From contig CM072805.1 in NCBI GenBank assembly GCA_037013495.1, positions 15,968,601 to 16,032,600 of the forward strand: DNA of 64,000 nucleotides. The letters are read 5' to 3'. Under the pieces are notes generated by a model. The model did no database searches. It was not told the origin of the DNA and was given only the letters and a program-made list of their open reading frames with translations. This document shows positions 34,831-47,132 of this stretch, one piece after another (within the stretch, counting starts at the first letter, position 1; each line of letters begins with the position of its first letter). The position numbers were made by a program, and so were the translations under genes. The stretch comes from Hippophae tibetana. Its lineage: Eukaryota > Streptophyta > Magnoliopsida > Rosales > Elaeagnaceae.

Positions 34831-37790
34831 TAGTATATTTCTCTCCATTAATCCCTACCCCACTCACCCACCTCTTTTGTTGCTATTGTTTCATCAACCA
34901 TCTTTCTATTTCACATATTTTGACAAAGTGTAATTAAACTACACTTGTCACTGTAAGGTCAGTGTTCATTTCCTTTTACCCAATTTGTCTATCTGTGTTT
35001 TACTACCCAACCTCGGCCTGCTTCAACTGAGAAACGTAAATGCCATTTAAGGAGCTGGTGCAGAAGCGTTGTTCAATTTGTTTTCCTTTTTGTCCCATGT
35101 CAGTCCCTTTTGGATTAAGCACTCATTTGTGTTTTTATGTCTGGCAGTGCCAGTCTTGGTCTTACTATATACTTTCAAGTTTTATAGGAGTTGGCTTGGA
35201 TAATTTTTTTTTTTTTTTTTTTTTGGGGATTTGTCTTGGTGATACATACAAGCAATAGGATCAATTGCCAAGCTTGAGTTCATGGGAAGACTTTTGTTAT
35301 AGACAATTCAAAGCAATATCAGTGATGTTTCTTTTTCTCTGTTTTTTTTTTTTCATATTTATTTCCATTGCAATGGAGGAAAATCTTCTCTATTGGTTTG
35401 ACTTTTCAATCATTGTGCTACTTTGCGAATAATGCTTGTTTGGAGAAATGAAGTGTAGATAACGTGATAATATGACGCTTCACTCGATAAGTCTATTTGG
35501 TATACTTATCCGCCTTGGTTTTTAGTTTAAGTGTGTTCACCTTGGGTATCTGTTTCTCTTTTTAGTTTAAGTCTATTTGCTCGGCTCCATTCCTTTGCGC
35601 AGTGGTCCAACGATTGTTGGTGGTGTCGCATCCAGGACTGGTATTGGGCGCTGGTGAGTTTGTTGGCTGTTTTGGCTGAGTGGTAGTTGTTTCAGTCGTG
35701 TTGGGTACTTTTTTGGGGTTTATTTTCCTGCAGTTAAAATGTTTGTTAACATTTATAGAACAAATTTATTTTATTTTATTTTATGAATCATTACAATTAA
35801 ATATTAAGATAAGGAGTTTGATATTAAAAAGTTTATTTGTTTTGACTTGATGTGTAGATATTGATGTATTTGATAGTTTCAAAGTTAGTTACATGTAAAT
35901 TCTTAGAATTATTATAAAAATAATAATATAATAATAATAATTACTTGTTTGTTTGTCCCTCTTCCAAGTGCCAACACCCGTTATTTTGTTTCATGTGCTC
36001 TCCAACCTCAGCACATGATCACACTAACCGACAAACAAAACATTATGACCTTTTCGGTTTTTCAACCTTTAATCAAATCATCACATAACGCGTTTTTGGG
36101 AATTGAATTGTTGTTAAGCAAACAAAAGAAACAAAGTTTGCTTTTCTTGTCTTGAAAAAGAATTGACTTTTCAGCTATGAAGTTAGGAGTTTTAGTAGAT
36201 TAAGTTTACTAAACTTACCCATTGACGTTCTTCATGTTTGGAGAATTGGAGTTGTTTCACAGTCTTCTAAGTGTTTACCTTCCTAGGTACAAAACTCTCA
36301 CATAACTAGGTAAAAAGAAAGGTTCTTGAAGTCAAACAAATTACTATTAAAATTTCACTTTCCTTTTAGAAACAATCAAAATTCTATACATACAATTAAA
36401 TGAACAAATCATTAATTAGATTTAAATTTCAAAATTTGAAATGATAAAATGATGTGAAATCACTTATTAATATAAATCAAATCTTCAAAATCAAGCATAA
36501 AATCCAAATCTTTAAGCTAATTATTAATTTCTTTCATACAAGTCATTCAGATATAATTGTGAAAGTCGAGCGAAGAAATCATAGAAAATTGGCAAAACAA
36601 TAGGGATACATAATACTTTATAATCCCTAATCTTTGAATTAGTGCACAATTAGTACACTGACTCCTGTAAAAGTACATAAGATCTCCGTTTGATTTTTTA
36701 TGTCATAATTTGGCTTAAACATTCACATGCCAATAGTTTCATTTGAACTTATTAAATTCATTAATTATATAACTATTAATGGAAAAAAAATCCAAAAATA
36801 CATGATATTTTTGTGAATATATTGATAAATTGAATATATAGATATCGATATAGGGTAAAAATCGGTTCCGTCCAAAATATTTATGAAAATATTAATAAAA
36901 ATATTGAATTATCGATTTTGATATTTTGTTTTCTTCTTTTTTGTAATGTTGTTAAAATTTTAAAAATGTTATAAATATCGAAAAATAAACATGCAATAAC
37001 TTAATGAATATGTAGTGATTTTTCATCCATGGGCATTGCTACTAATAGGTGTGATGATACAAAATCACAATCTATATAGTACATACTCTATACTAAAACT
37101 ATATATTTTGGAAAGAATATAGTTAGTATTATAGGAATTGGATTAATCAAGAAATTTTTTTATATGGAAATATTATCCAAAGAGATCAAATAATTTATAT
37201 ATAACACATTAATAATTACAAGCAAAATTATTATTACTTAATGTTATGGTACGATTATTGTGTTTTTATTGATGTTAACGTTTCCACAATTTTAGTATTT
37301 GAACCAACAAGATAAAGTTATTTTAATTAAATATTTATGTATAGTTGTATTGCATATAACTTATTGTATTTAGGGTTATGTTATATAAATTTTATTTATT
37401 TATTAAATAAATATTATACTTATGTTTTGCTATTATTATATGTCCCTTATGTGTTTTAAATGTCATTTTCATGAAAAAAATGAGCTAAATTAGTGTATTA
37501 TTATTCATTTTAATATTTATTGAAATTTTATAAAAACATTTACAAATTTTCATAATTTTTGTAAATTTTCTTCAAATATCTATCGATATCAATAATATCC
37601 TCGACATTTTCTTAAAATTGAAGTCTTAATATTTCTATTGATAGTGATATTTTTGTCCTTGCTTATAACTATTGCAAAATAGAAACTTTTCACTTTCATA
37701 TGAACATGACCATCATAACCCTAAAAGTGATCTATCACATTTTGATTGATAAAGTCTATTATAAGTATTAATACATTTTCACATATAACT
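34831..37790. other. Downstream region of pectate lyase and AT-rich DNA
   Basis: The first few hundred bases are probably 3' UTR and are less AT-rich. A 20-T run lies at 35203-35224. No further gene is seen. At 36805-37670, ATATCGATA-type motifs occur near both ends of an ~870-bp stretch (36840-36900 and 37575-37660), suggesting an old MITE-like repeat, but no clean ends were found. Confidence 0.5.
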
Positions 37791-37799
37791 TAATCTAAT

Positions 37800-39040
37800 T
37801 TGTTATGTATTAAATATATCATACCTTTTAAAATTCTTCAAAATTTTAATATTTTTAATTAAAATTAATTATTTAAAAAATAAAAAATTAAAAACATAAT
37901 TTCTTAATTAGGAATTAAAAATTAAAATTTTAAAAGTCTTCAATTATAAAATTATTTAATCATCATTTATTAATATAATTTTTTATAAAAATAAAAAGTT
38001 ACATATTATTTATAATTTTTTGGTCATAATTCTTCAACATTTTAATTTTTTTTAATTAAAATCAATTATTTTTAGAATAATAAATAACATGCAATAGAAC
38101 TTAGCTATAAATTAAAAATTAAAATTCTAAAAGGTTTAAGTTTAGATTATTTAAACACCCCTTTATATATCTATTTTTTAAAAATATTTTTAAATAAAAA
38201 TAATTTTTTGGGATAATAACTAATAGACATAATGACTTAATTAGGAATTAAAAACTAAAATTATGGAAGAATTTATTTAGGATTATTTAATCAAACATTC
38301 GTAACTTTTATTTTTAATTTAAATTAATTATTTAGAATAATAAATAATGGCTTAATTAAAAATTTAAAACTAGATTTTTAAATGACTTTATTTAGAACTA
38401 TTTAATTATCATTTTCTAATTTTATTTTTTATAAAATGAAAATATTATAAATTGTACATAAATATTTTAATCATATTTATTCAAAACTTGTTGACAATGA
38501 TTAATTCTTTTTAGAAAATTAAATAATAAACATATTAGTTTAATTAGGAATTAAAAATTAGAATTCTAAAAATCTTCCATTAAGATTATTTAATCACTTT
38601 TCTTATAAAATTTAAAAGGTTATATATTTCATATAATTATTTTTATCATACTTCTTCAAAACTTTAATATTTTTAATTAAAATTAATTCTTTTTTGAATA
38701 ATAAATAACAATCATTAAAAACTAAAATTTCAAAAGACTTTGATTCAGATTATTTAATTATGATTTCATAACTTTCTTTTATATAAAGTTAAAATAGTTA
38801 CATATTATATATAGTTATTTCAATTAATTTTTATAAACTTCAATTATTATAATTAAAATTAAGTATTTGTAAAATAATAAATAATTAACATAATCACTTA
38901 GTTAAAAATGAAAATTAGAATTATAAAAATATTTAGTTTTGATTATTAAACCATATCTTATTAACTTTATTTATAGAATTAAAACAGTTAAAGATCACAT
39001 ATAGTTATTTTGATACATTTTTGTTGTTTCTAACCTAATA
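37800..39040. repeat. Degenerate AT-rich tandem array, ~190-bp period
   Basis: About seven diverged units. Each carries the blocks AATTAGGAATTAAAAATTA, then ATTATTTAAT, then TTATAAAAT.AAAA.GTTA, then TTTTAATTAAAATTAATTA.TT, then AATAATAAATAA. The ATTATTTAAT block falls near 37952, 38140, 38282, 38398, 38585, 38750 and 38940. Spacing is close to 190 with some shortened units. Not a known satellite to me. Confidence 0.65.
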
Positions 39041-39829
39041 CTAATAATTATTATATATCTAATTTATTAGATAATATGACCATAGTTTTTATTTTATTAA
39101 ATTTATTATGAAGTTATTTGATAATTTTTTATATCAAACGATAATAATATGATTCAAATCTGTAAGTTGAAACGAGAAAAAGAAACTTTATTTAATAATA
39201 TGAGAATTAAAAAAAGGTATGAAGAGAAACACAGGCTTGTTTGAGCCAAATTTTTTTATTATATTATTTTTTCTTTCACCTTAAAATGTTCAATCTTTAA
39301 TACTAGAAAAAGAAAAAAACAATTCAAATTATTTATGGTTAAATTTTTACTTAATTCACGGGGTCATAATAATACAAAATTTCAGTTTATAAATTATGTG
39401 TATTTAATAATTTTATTTATATATATTTTACATATTTGCTTTGCCTATTTATGAATTAATAAAAAATATTTTATTTGTTTATTGTGTTTGACTTTTTATA
39501 ATGTTATTTTCAAATATTCAAAGACAATAATAAAATATCATTATACAAAGTAAGCTTCATCTTATGTGTTTTTAAAATTAATAATTTTTTCACAATTTAG
39601 TTAAAAGTGGTAATATAAATATATTATTACAAATAAATTATTTTTTTATTTGACTTATAAATATAAATTTTCATGTAGTGCGATTACTAGTTATTCTAGT
39701 AAAAGTGCACAACATGTTCATTATTAAGTCTATTAAGTGCGAGAACCTTTTAAACTTGAACTCAACTCTGTCCAAGAACCAACTAGAATCTTCACCATTA
39801 CTCCCCTCCTTTTGGTTTAAATTCTTTAA

Positions 39830-40738
39830 GGTGACGTTTGATTCATAGAATATAATTGGGATGAGAATGATAATGGATAGTAATGTAAAGGAAATAGTAG
39901 TATTATTATATTGTTTGATTTGATTACTGAAATAAAAAAAATGAATCAGTATTACGGTATTTGGTTTACAATTAGAATAAAATGGAAAACATTGTATATT
40001 ACCTTTATACCCCTATATTTAATAAAGTTTAAATAATATCATTTAATTGTTATTTTTCCATCAGACAAAATACATTATTGAAATCATTATTACTTAAAAA
40101 TAAAATATATTATTAAAATTATTATTTTTCTAAATAGAGTTTAAGGTTTAGAGTTTTTGGATTTAGAGATTTAGGATTTGGGATATAGGATATAGGATAT
40201 AGAGTATAAGGTATAGGATTTAGGATTTAGGATTTAGGGTTTTGAGGTTAGGATTTATGATTTAAGATTTAAGGTATAGTTAGGATTTAATGTTATATTT
40301 GTGAGTTAAAATTTAGGGTTATATTTGTAGATTTAGGGTTAAAGTTATTATTATTTTTAAATAGGATTTAGGGTTTGAGGTTTTGGATTTCAAGGTTTAG
40401 GGTTTAGGGTTTCGGATTTTAGGATTTAGGGTTTAAGGTATATGATATAGGGTATAGGCTTTTGGGTTAAAATTATTATTTTTTAAAATAAAGTTTAGGG
40501 TTTTAGGTTTAAGATATAGGGTATAGGGTTTAGGATTTAAGATTATATTTGGGGTTGAGATAAAATTGAAATTAAATTTAACATTAGAATGGAATCATAA
40601 TTCTTAATGGAAAAGATGAAATCTTAATTTTTTTTTAAGAATGGATTACATTCTATTTCCAATTTATAATATAATCAAACATAAAATTATAAGGAATCAA
40701 TTTCAATTCTATTCTATTCCTACCTACCAAACACCACC
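39830..40738. mobile_element. MITE-like element, ~909 bp
   Basis: The left end GGTGACGTTTGATTCATAGA and the inverted right end GGTGGTGTTTGGTAGGTAGG begin similar terminal repeats that continue with AATAKAATTG-type sequence. The GGTG.GTTTG start resembles Tourist (PIF/Harbinger) type MITEs. The flanking triplets are TAA on the left and AAA on the right, one mismatch from a 3-bp target duplication. There is no coding sequence; it encloses the telomere-like array. Confidence 0.6.
40138..40556. repeat. Telomere-like degenerate (TTTAGGG)n array
   Basis: Dozens of variants of TTTAGGG, such as GGATTTAGGATTTAGGGTTT and GGTATAGGGTATAGG. Perfect GGTTTAGGGTTTAGGGTTT occurs near 40398. It lies wholly inside the MITE-like element, so it probably arose by local expansion and not as a remnant chromosome end. 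Confidence 0.8.
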
Positions 40739-40809
40739 AAAATGTTTTGTTAAGATTAATTTTTACACTACTTTTTACCATTATTATCTTACTACTCGAG
40801 TTATTATCA

Positions 40810-41110
40810 GAGACTGAAAAAGGTCAATTTCAATGTTGATGGAATAAATCTCAAATAGGTAATCCTATTGAAGTTGGAAGAACTTTTGCCTTACTTTTTT
40901 CAAGATTGGAAGCTCTGAACAATTACATATCTGTTTGTTTAGAAAAATATAATAAGACTGTCTTAAAAGCACTCTTGCATGATGAAGTCATCCTTTCTTG
41001 AAAAGCTCATGGTTATATCATGGTTAGATTTTTTCTTGGATACCTAGAAATTTAATTACTATTGTTCACTTTTTAGCTAATTGAACAACCTTTCATTAAT
41101 GTTTACTTAT
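40810..41110 (+). pseudogene. LINE-type RNase H remnant
   Basis: KVNFNVDGIN (about 40820-40850) matches the start of plant LINE RNase H domains. LEALNNYISVCLEKYNKTVL (about 40907-40970) fits the middle helix, and FSWIPRNLITIVHFLAN (about 41030-41085) the C-terminal VPR-x-N-x-x-AH-x-LA motif, with Phe after His. The parts are in different frames. No RT or endonuclease is seen nearby. Confidence 0.6.
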
Positions 41111-43814
41111 TCTCTCAATAATCTTTTATTATTTTATGTAATAATTATAAATTTTAAATAATATTTAACTTTTGGCAAAAAAAAAAAAAGATGCGAGAAC
41201 TTCATTAACTTTTTCATAATTTCACTTTTAAGCCAATTTTTAAAGAAAAAATTGATTGAATTTATTATGCACTTTTATAAGAGTTAATGAATATGTACTA
41301 AAAAATACAACAAAAAAATTCCAACTAAGATATTAAGCCAAATTAGCAAAATAAAAGCAATGAGCTCTAGATTTATGTGGAAAAGGGCCACCAATTAGGT
41401 TTATGATGTACTGCCATCGTCTTTTTTTGTTTTCCTCCTTTTTTTTAAGAAAGAACTTCCATAAAGCTAGCTAGTGACACTTATTAGATCACCACCAAAC
41501 AAATGTGAAATGGATAATGGGGATTTGAAGAGTCCTATGTCACATGTTAGATGATGGTAATGTATATAGCATTACATGTGATACAGGACCCATATGGCAT
41601 GCGATATGTTATATATAGCAAAACATTGGACCATTCTTTCTTGCCAACTTGCAAATGTATTAATACACATTATACCTACACCCACTAGTTTAGGTGTCAA
41701 CTCATAATCCAAATATTAAGCTCACAAGATAGAACTGAAATTGCGTATTTGGTTAAAATTTGAGATAACAATATATCATATCTAATCTAATTTGATAATA
41801 TATATAGTTTACTCCATTCTTCAAAATATATAATCCGACAAGATTTGATTCATATTTAGACGAATCTAATTAGGTATTGATCTATGAATCATTAGATATA
41901 TTGACTCGATCTAAATTGTTTGTTTCTTTTTTTTTTCTCTATTTTTTTTATCAATTTAAAACTTAGACAAATTAAATATTTTAGTTGATAAATTAAAAAA
42001 CTAATAAGAGAACATTATATATTATAAGAATATTTTTTTAAAATATTTTCATACTCATTTATAATAAATATACTTTAATCTTTATTTAACTTTTTGTTAT
42101 AATCATATAAATTCCAATAAACTTTAATACTTTTATAATATATATTTTTATATTATTAACTCAATCTCATTTAAAATTTTAAATTAAAAATAATTTAGAC
42201 ATAAATTTAATAAAATCGACGAGGTTTTATTTTATTTATAAATAAAAAATAAAATTTATGTTAATTATTCAAAAAATTAAAAAAATGTGACTTATAATAA
42301 ACATAAAAAGAAATAAATAGTTATAAATATAAAGATATTTAAATTTTGGTTTAATAAATTTTAAATAATAAATAAATTTTTGAAAATTATAAAAGAGAAA
42401 AAGTTAGATTTATAAAAATATAAGAAAATTTTTAGTTTAATAATTATAATTTTTAAAATATTTAATTTTAGATAGATCCGATCTAATTTTACCATAAATT
42501 GATTTTTTCTAATCTATATTATAATATGATATAATCGGTTAATTTTTATATAAATTAATAATTCGATACAAAAGTGATATATTTTTATAAAATTTAAAAT
42601 AATCATATGAAGCAAAATATATGTAAAATTTCAATCAGATGGATATTTTTCCCATTTGTTGATAATCAATTTAATATCTCAAACCCCATGTTTCCCTTTA
42701 TAAAAATACGTGGTCTAATAGCATCCAGCCACATTCCAAAGTCCAACCCCAGACGGGCTTAGGTAAACATGCTAACACCTTATTAGTAGCCTCGATTTGA
42801 GTAATACTTTTTATCCCAAAACATCAATTTAATTCGCATGGATAAAGATTTTAATTTTAGATTTTAGATTTTGTAAATAATTTTATAATTAAATATATTT
42901 GATAATAATTTTTAGTTTTAATTTTTTTAAATAATAATTATTAAAATATGAGATAATTTATAAATTTAAAAAAAAATAAGATTTCTATCTATTAATTTTT
43001 AGTTTTAGTTTTCAAACAACATTTTTTTTAGAGAATAAATTAAGTATTATAATTTTTATATTTATAAATATTTGAAGAAAATGATTAAAAATATAAATTT
43101 TTAAATAATAAAAAATAAATTTCTTTACAAAATAAAAAATATTATCAAACAAATTTTAAGTGATTTTTTTATTTTTTTTTCTTGAAAATTATTAAGTAAA
43201 AATTATTATCAAATATATTAGTGATTATTTTTATAAAAAATTATAAATCATAAAACTAATTATTTAATCATAAATTATTATCAAATAAGAGCTAAGTGAT
43301 TATTGACTCAATAGTTGCTTATGGATTCATTTAAGGTTAAATAATTATTTTATGAATTAATATTTAATTAAAAATTAATATCATTTAATGTGTATATCAG
43401 TACTCTCTATCAATTACTTTCTAAATTAATTTATTACTCGAATAAAACAAGGATTAGGTGAACCACCTTACTCCCTCATTATATCTTGAATAATACCATT
43501 GGGTTTTTTAATACCATAATAAATTTTCATCTTTAAAAATTAAAATAATAATACTCATTGTTTCGATTGGAAAGGGATGGGCACCAATAAATTTGAATTA
43601 TTAATTTATTTATTTTTAAATAAAAAACAACTTATGTAATTTGATTGGTACAAATAACATGATTCAAATTAAAAATACCAAGAAAAAAAAAACCCATAGA
43701 CCTTGAGGCTCGCATCAATATAATAAGCTGATACCTCAAATTTTAAAAACTAAATCACCCTTTGCATTGCTGGATTTAACACATTGCCTCTGATTGTTTT
43801 AGCTAGAGCCTAGA
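41111..43814. other. AT-rich, gene-free stretch
   Basis: No coding sequence is supported. About 41700-42560 contains GATCTAAT/ATTAGATC-type words near both ends that loosely recall the dispersed repeat family at 13690 and 28670, without a clear alignment. Confidence 0.5.
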
Positions 43815-43815
43815 G

Positions 43816-44091
43816 GTTATGTTTGATACGTTTTCGTTTTTGTTTTCCAAGTGTTTTTGAAAAATAATATTGGTAGCACGTTTTTCCTTTTTAATTAAAA
43901 TATGACATGTCTATCAAAAACAGTTTTCTTTTTCCCATTTTTATTCCTTTTTGTGATATTTTTTTTCAACTTCAACATGCTTTTTAATGGAAAATACAAA
44001 AAAATGACAAGAAATATATAAACAATTATAGATTTTTGTATTTTATTTTACCTTTTAAAAACACAAAAAAGAAATAGCTATCAAACGCATC
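43816..44091. mobile_element. Short MITE-like element
   Basis: The left end GTTATGTTTGATACGTTTTC and the inverted right end GATGCGTTTGATAGCTATTT share a TGTTTGATA/CGTTTGATA core and continue with T-rich sequence containing TTTTTG.TTTTC. No clear target duplication was found. Confidence 0.45.
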
Positions 44092-45096
44092 TTCTTTTCT
44101 CAAGAGATCAAAAGAAAAAGAAAAAAAGTAGAAAATAACTGAAAACAACAACCAATATTTACAAAGTGTTAACAAAAAACAAACTATAAATATTTAAAAA
44201 AAATAAAAAAAATAAAAGATATTTTATTTAGATTAAAAGTAATTGATCTCAAGAGTATAAATAATTATTAGGTCTATCTTTCACAAGTTTTATTTTTTGA
44301 GAAAAAAACAAGATTTTAGGAATGTCATTTAAAAAATTTCAGTTTAATAGTATTTGTAAAGAGGCAAGAAAACCCAATATTAATGAAAATTCAAATGACC
44401 AACCTTTGTAAAGATAAAATAACTCACATTGTAAATGTAAAATAGTATAAATAATTGTTAGTTCTTCTTGTCTCTTTACAAATAAACAAGTTATTATTGG
44501 GAGATGAAGAGTCTTTTATTATATGAGTCTTCTTTGGTACCGTGTCTTTTCATTTAACATAATTTAGATTTATAAGAGATTGGTGATAAAAAAATTAATC
44601 ATTTAAATTTAACATTTAGATAAGATAGTATAAAAAATTATATAATATTATGTAATAATATAATTATAAAACAATTAACTATATAAGAAAAAATTTCTTT
44701 CTTTAGTATTTTATTTTCTCTTTCAGACCTAGTTTTTATATGGTTTTATTTTTAATCTCCTAAAAATATATTTTGTATGTTATGAAATATATGTAAAATA
44801 TATTTTTGAATATAAAATTTTAATTTTTTAATTTTTAATTTTTCATGTTATTAAAATATATTTACGCTATAAGATTATGTCTGGACACTATTTTTTATTT
44901 ATTGCTTTGATTAAATGAGTATTATATATCTTTATAGATAATATTGTATAATAATCTATTAAAAAATAAATAAATTATGTAAATGTGTAATTAGAGGGAT
45001 AAATTTCTTTATTTCTTTCACCTACTAACCTATAATAGTCGAAGAAAATTATTTAAGTATCAGAAAACTGACCCTCTCTGATTATATAAAAAAAAT
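44092..45096. other. AT-rich, gene-free stretch
   Basis: Nothing recognisable between the short MITE and the large CACTA element. Confidence 0.5.
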
Positions 45097-45701
45097 CACC
45101 GCTATTATAAAAATAGGCATTAAAGTCGGTTAAAAATTGACTTTAAATAAATTTAAAGTCGATTTGTTGAACCGACTTTAAATTGAACGACTTAAGATGT
45201 AAAGTTGGTTCATCGCGTGAACCGACTTACCCGTATATTTTATGATTTTTTTTATTTTTATTCTCATTTTTCGTATTATTCAATATATATATAGCATAAA
45301 AAAACTAAAATATAAATAATAATACAAATAATTAAAAATTTAAATATATTTAATTACTTGATAATTAAATTTATTACAAAAAAAAATGTATATACAATAC
45401 ATATAGTTAACTTAAATTACAAATAAAATAATGTCGTCAAAGTGTAATTGGATGCGAGTAAGCTTGGTTGGCTTAGAATCTTGATTGGCCTTCACAAGCA
45501 TTATGACAAGAAAACTAAACAAAAAATAGCTGATTCTTATAATAATTCATATTCCCTTACATACATGAGCACGTAAACATCAATCAAACAAGTAGTATAA
45601 ACTTTAGAGACATACGAATGAAGGAATTAAATCATTATAAATATTACCATAAAAAAGAGATTACCACGTATATCGACATTCGAGTGATATAACCCTTCGA
45701 C

Positions 45702-46030
45702 GAACTCATATTATCACTTTATTAATCATTTGTCTATAAATATGAAGTTATCTAGAATCTCTGCTAGTATTTTTTTAATGCTATAATGAGCTCTAAATAT
45801 GAAATCAAGTGTAACTCCGATTTCTTACTTGGCTTGTGTGAGTTTTGGTGCCCTTAAACATATGAAACACGTTAATGGGCACCAAAACTCATACAAACCA
45901 AGAAAAAAATCAGAGTTACGTACACCTGTTTTCATATTTAGAGCTAATTATAGCATTAAAAATACTAGCAGAGATTCCAGATAACTTCATATTTATAAAC
46001 AAATGATTAATAAAGTGCTAATATGAGTTC
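45702..46030. repeat. Long hairpin inside the CACTA element
   Basis: Arms 45702-45855 and 45880-46030 are inverted copies that match at about nine positions in ten by eye, around a loop of about 24 bases. The inner ends read AGTTTTGGTGCCC and GGGCACCAAAACT. RNA from either strand would fold into a long, nearly perfect stem. The hairpin is flanked by two copies of a TACATGAGCA..TAAACATC.ATCAAACAA segment (about 45563-45590 and 46106-46134). Confidence 0.85.
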
Positions 46031-46261
46031 GTAAGGAAAGTAGGAAAGAGAGATGAGATGTAGTTTGGGCTAAAAATAGGTCCATAAAACAATGCATTCC
46101 CCTAAATACATGAGCATATAATCATCCATCAAACAAATGATTTCAGACACATGAATAGATAGAGAAATTAAATCATTAAAAAATTTACTGTTATGTTGTC
46201 ATATGCTATTCAAGATCATCAGAATCTTCTCCTGATTCTTCTTATGATGATATAATTTGAA

Positions 46262-47087
46262 CCATGTGTTCTACCATTCCTCTCGTAAATCATCAAAAAA
46301 TTGCTAGTCGTAGCCCGTCTTGTTCCAACCAAAGAACTACATGTATTTAAAATCAAAATAAGAATGTAATTTCATTTATTTACAAAACAAACTCCAATAT
46401 GTTAAAAACTTTTATGTATATGGGTAAAAGATATTACCACATCATCAATTGGAATTTTGATATTTGTGATGATTTCGCTCATAAACTTCATGACATAATA
46501 ACCACACATGACTCCATTATTTTGTTGTGGAACCTACAAAAAACAAGTGTACATGAATTTTTATATTCGAATCTTTATTATTCAATTGTAAAATTAATAA
46601 AATTATTAATATTGACTTATACATACCATAACTTTTGTCCATATACGTTTATGAGATTTTTTAAGGGCAATGCCCTTAAACTTGTTCCACAACTTCCATG
46701 CCCTATCAAGGTTTAAAACGGTTAGTTTTTATTAAATATTACAAAAAATAATAGAAGAAACTAATATGTAGCTATAACTCTTACATTTCAACAACTGTTT
46801 TTGTATCTTTACTCAGTTCTATGGAAGCTGAGTCACAGTACTAAGCATGATTATTGAACAAATCAATGATTACCAACATCCAATGATTTTAGCCTTGTTC
46901 AAACCTTAATGACTAAGGGATTATCAACTTTTGATTTCTGTTAAGCGTTAATGTCCTATCACATAATTATTTAGCTCTGATGCTAACATCCTTCTCTTGA
47001 TATTTATTTACATATGAAGAATCATAGAACATTGCTAAATGTGATGAGTGATTATGTTGAAGTCGATAATAGCACACCCTATATAAA

Positions 47088-47132
<45 letters not shown>

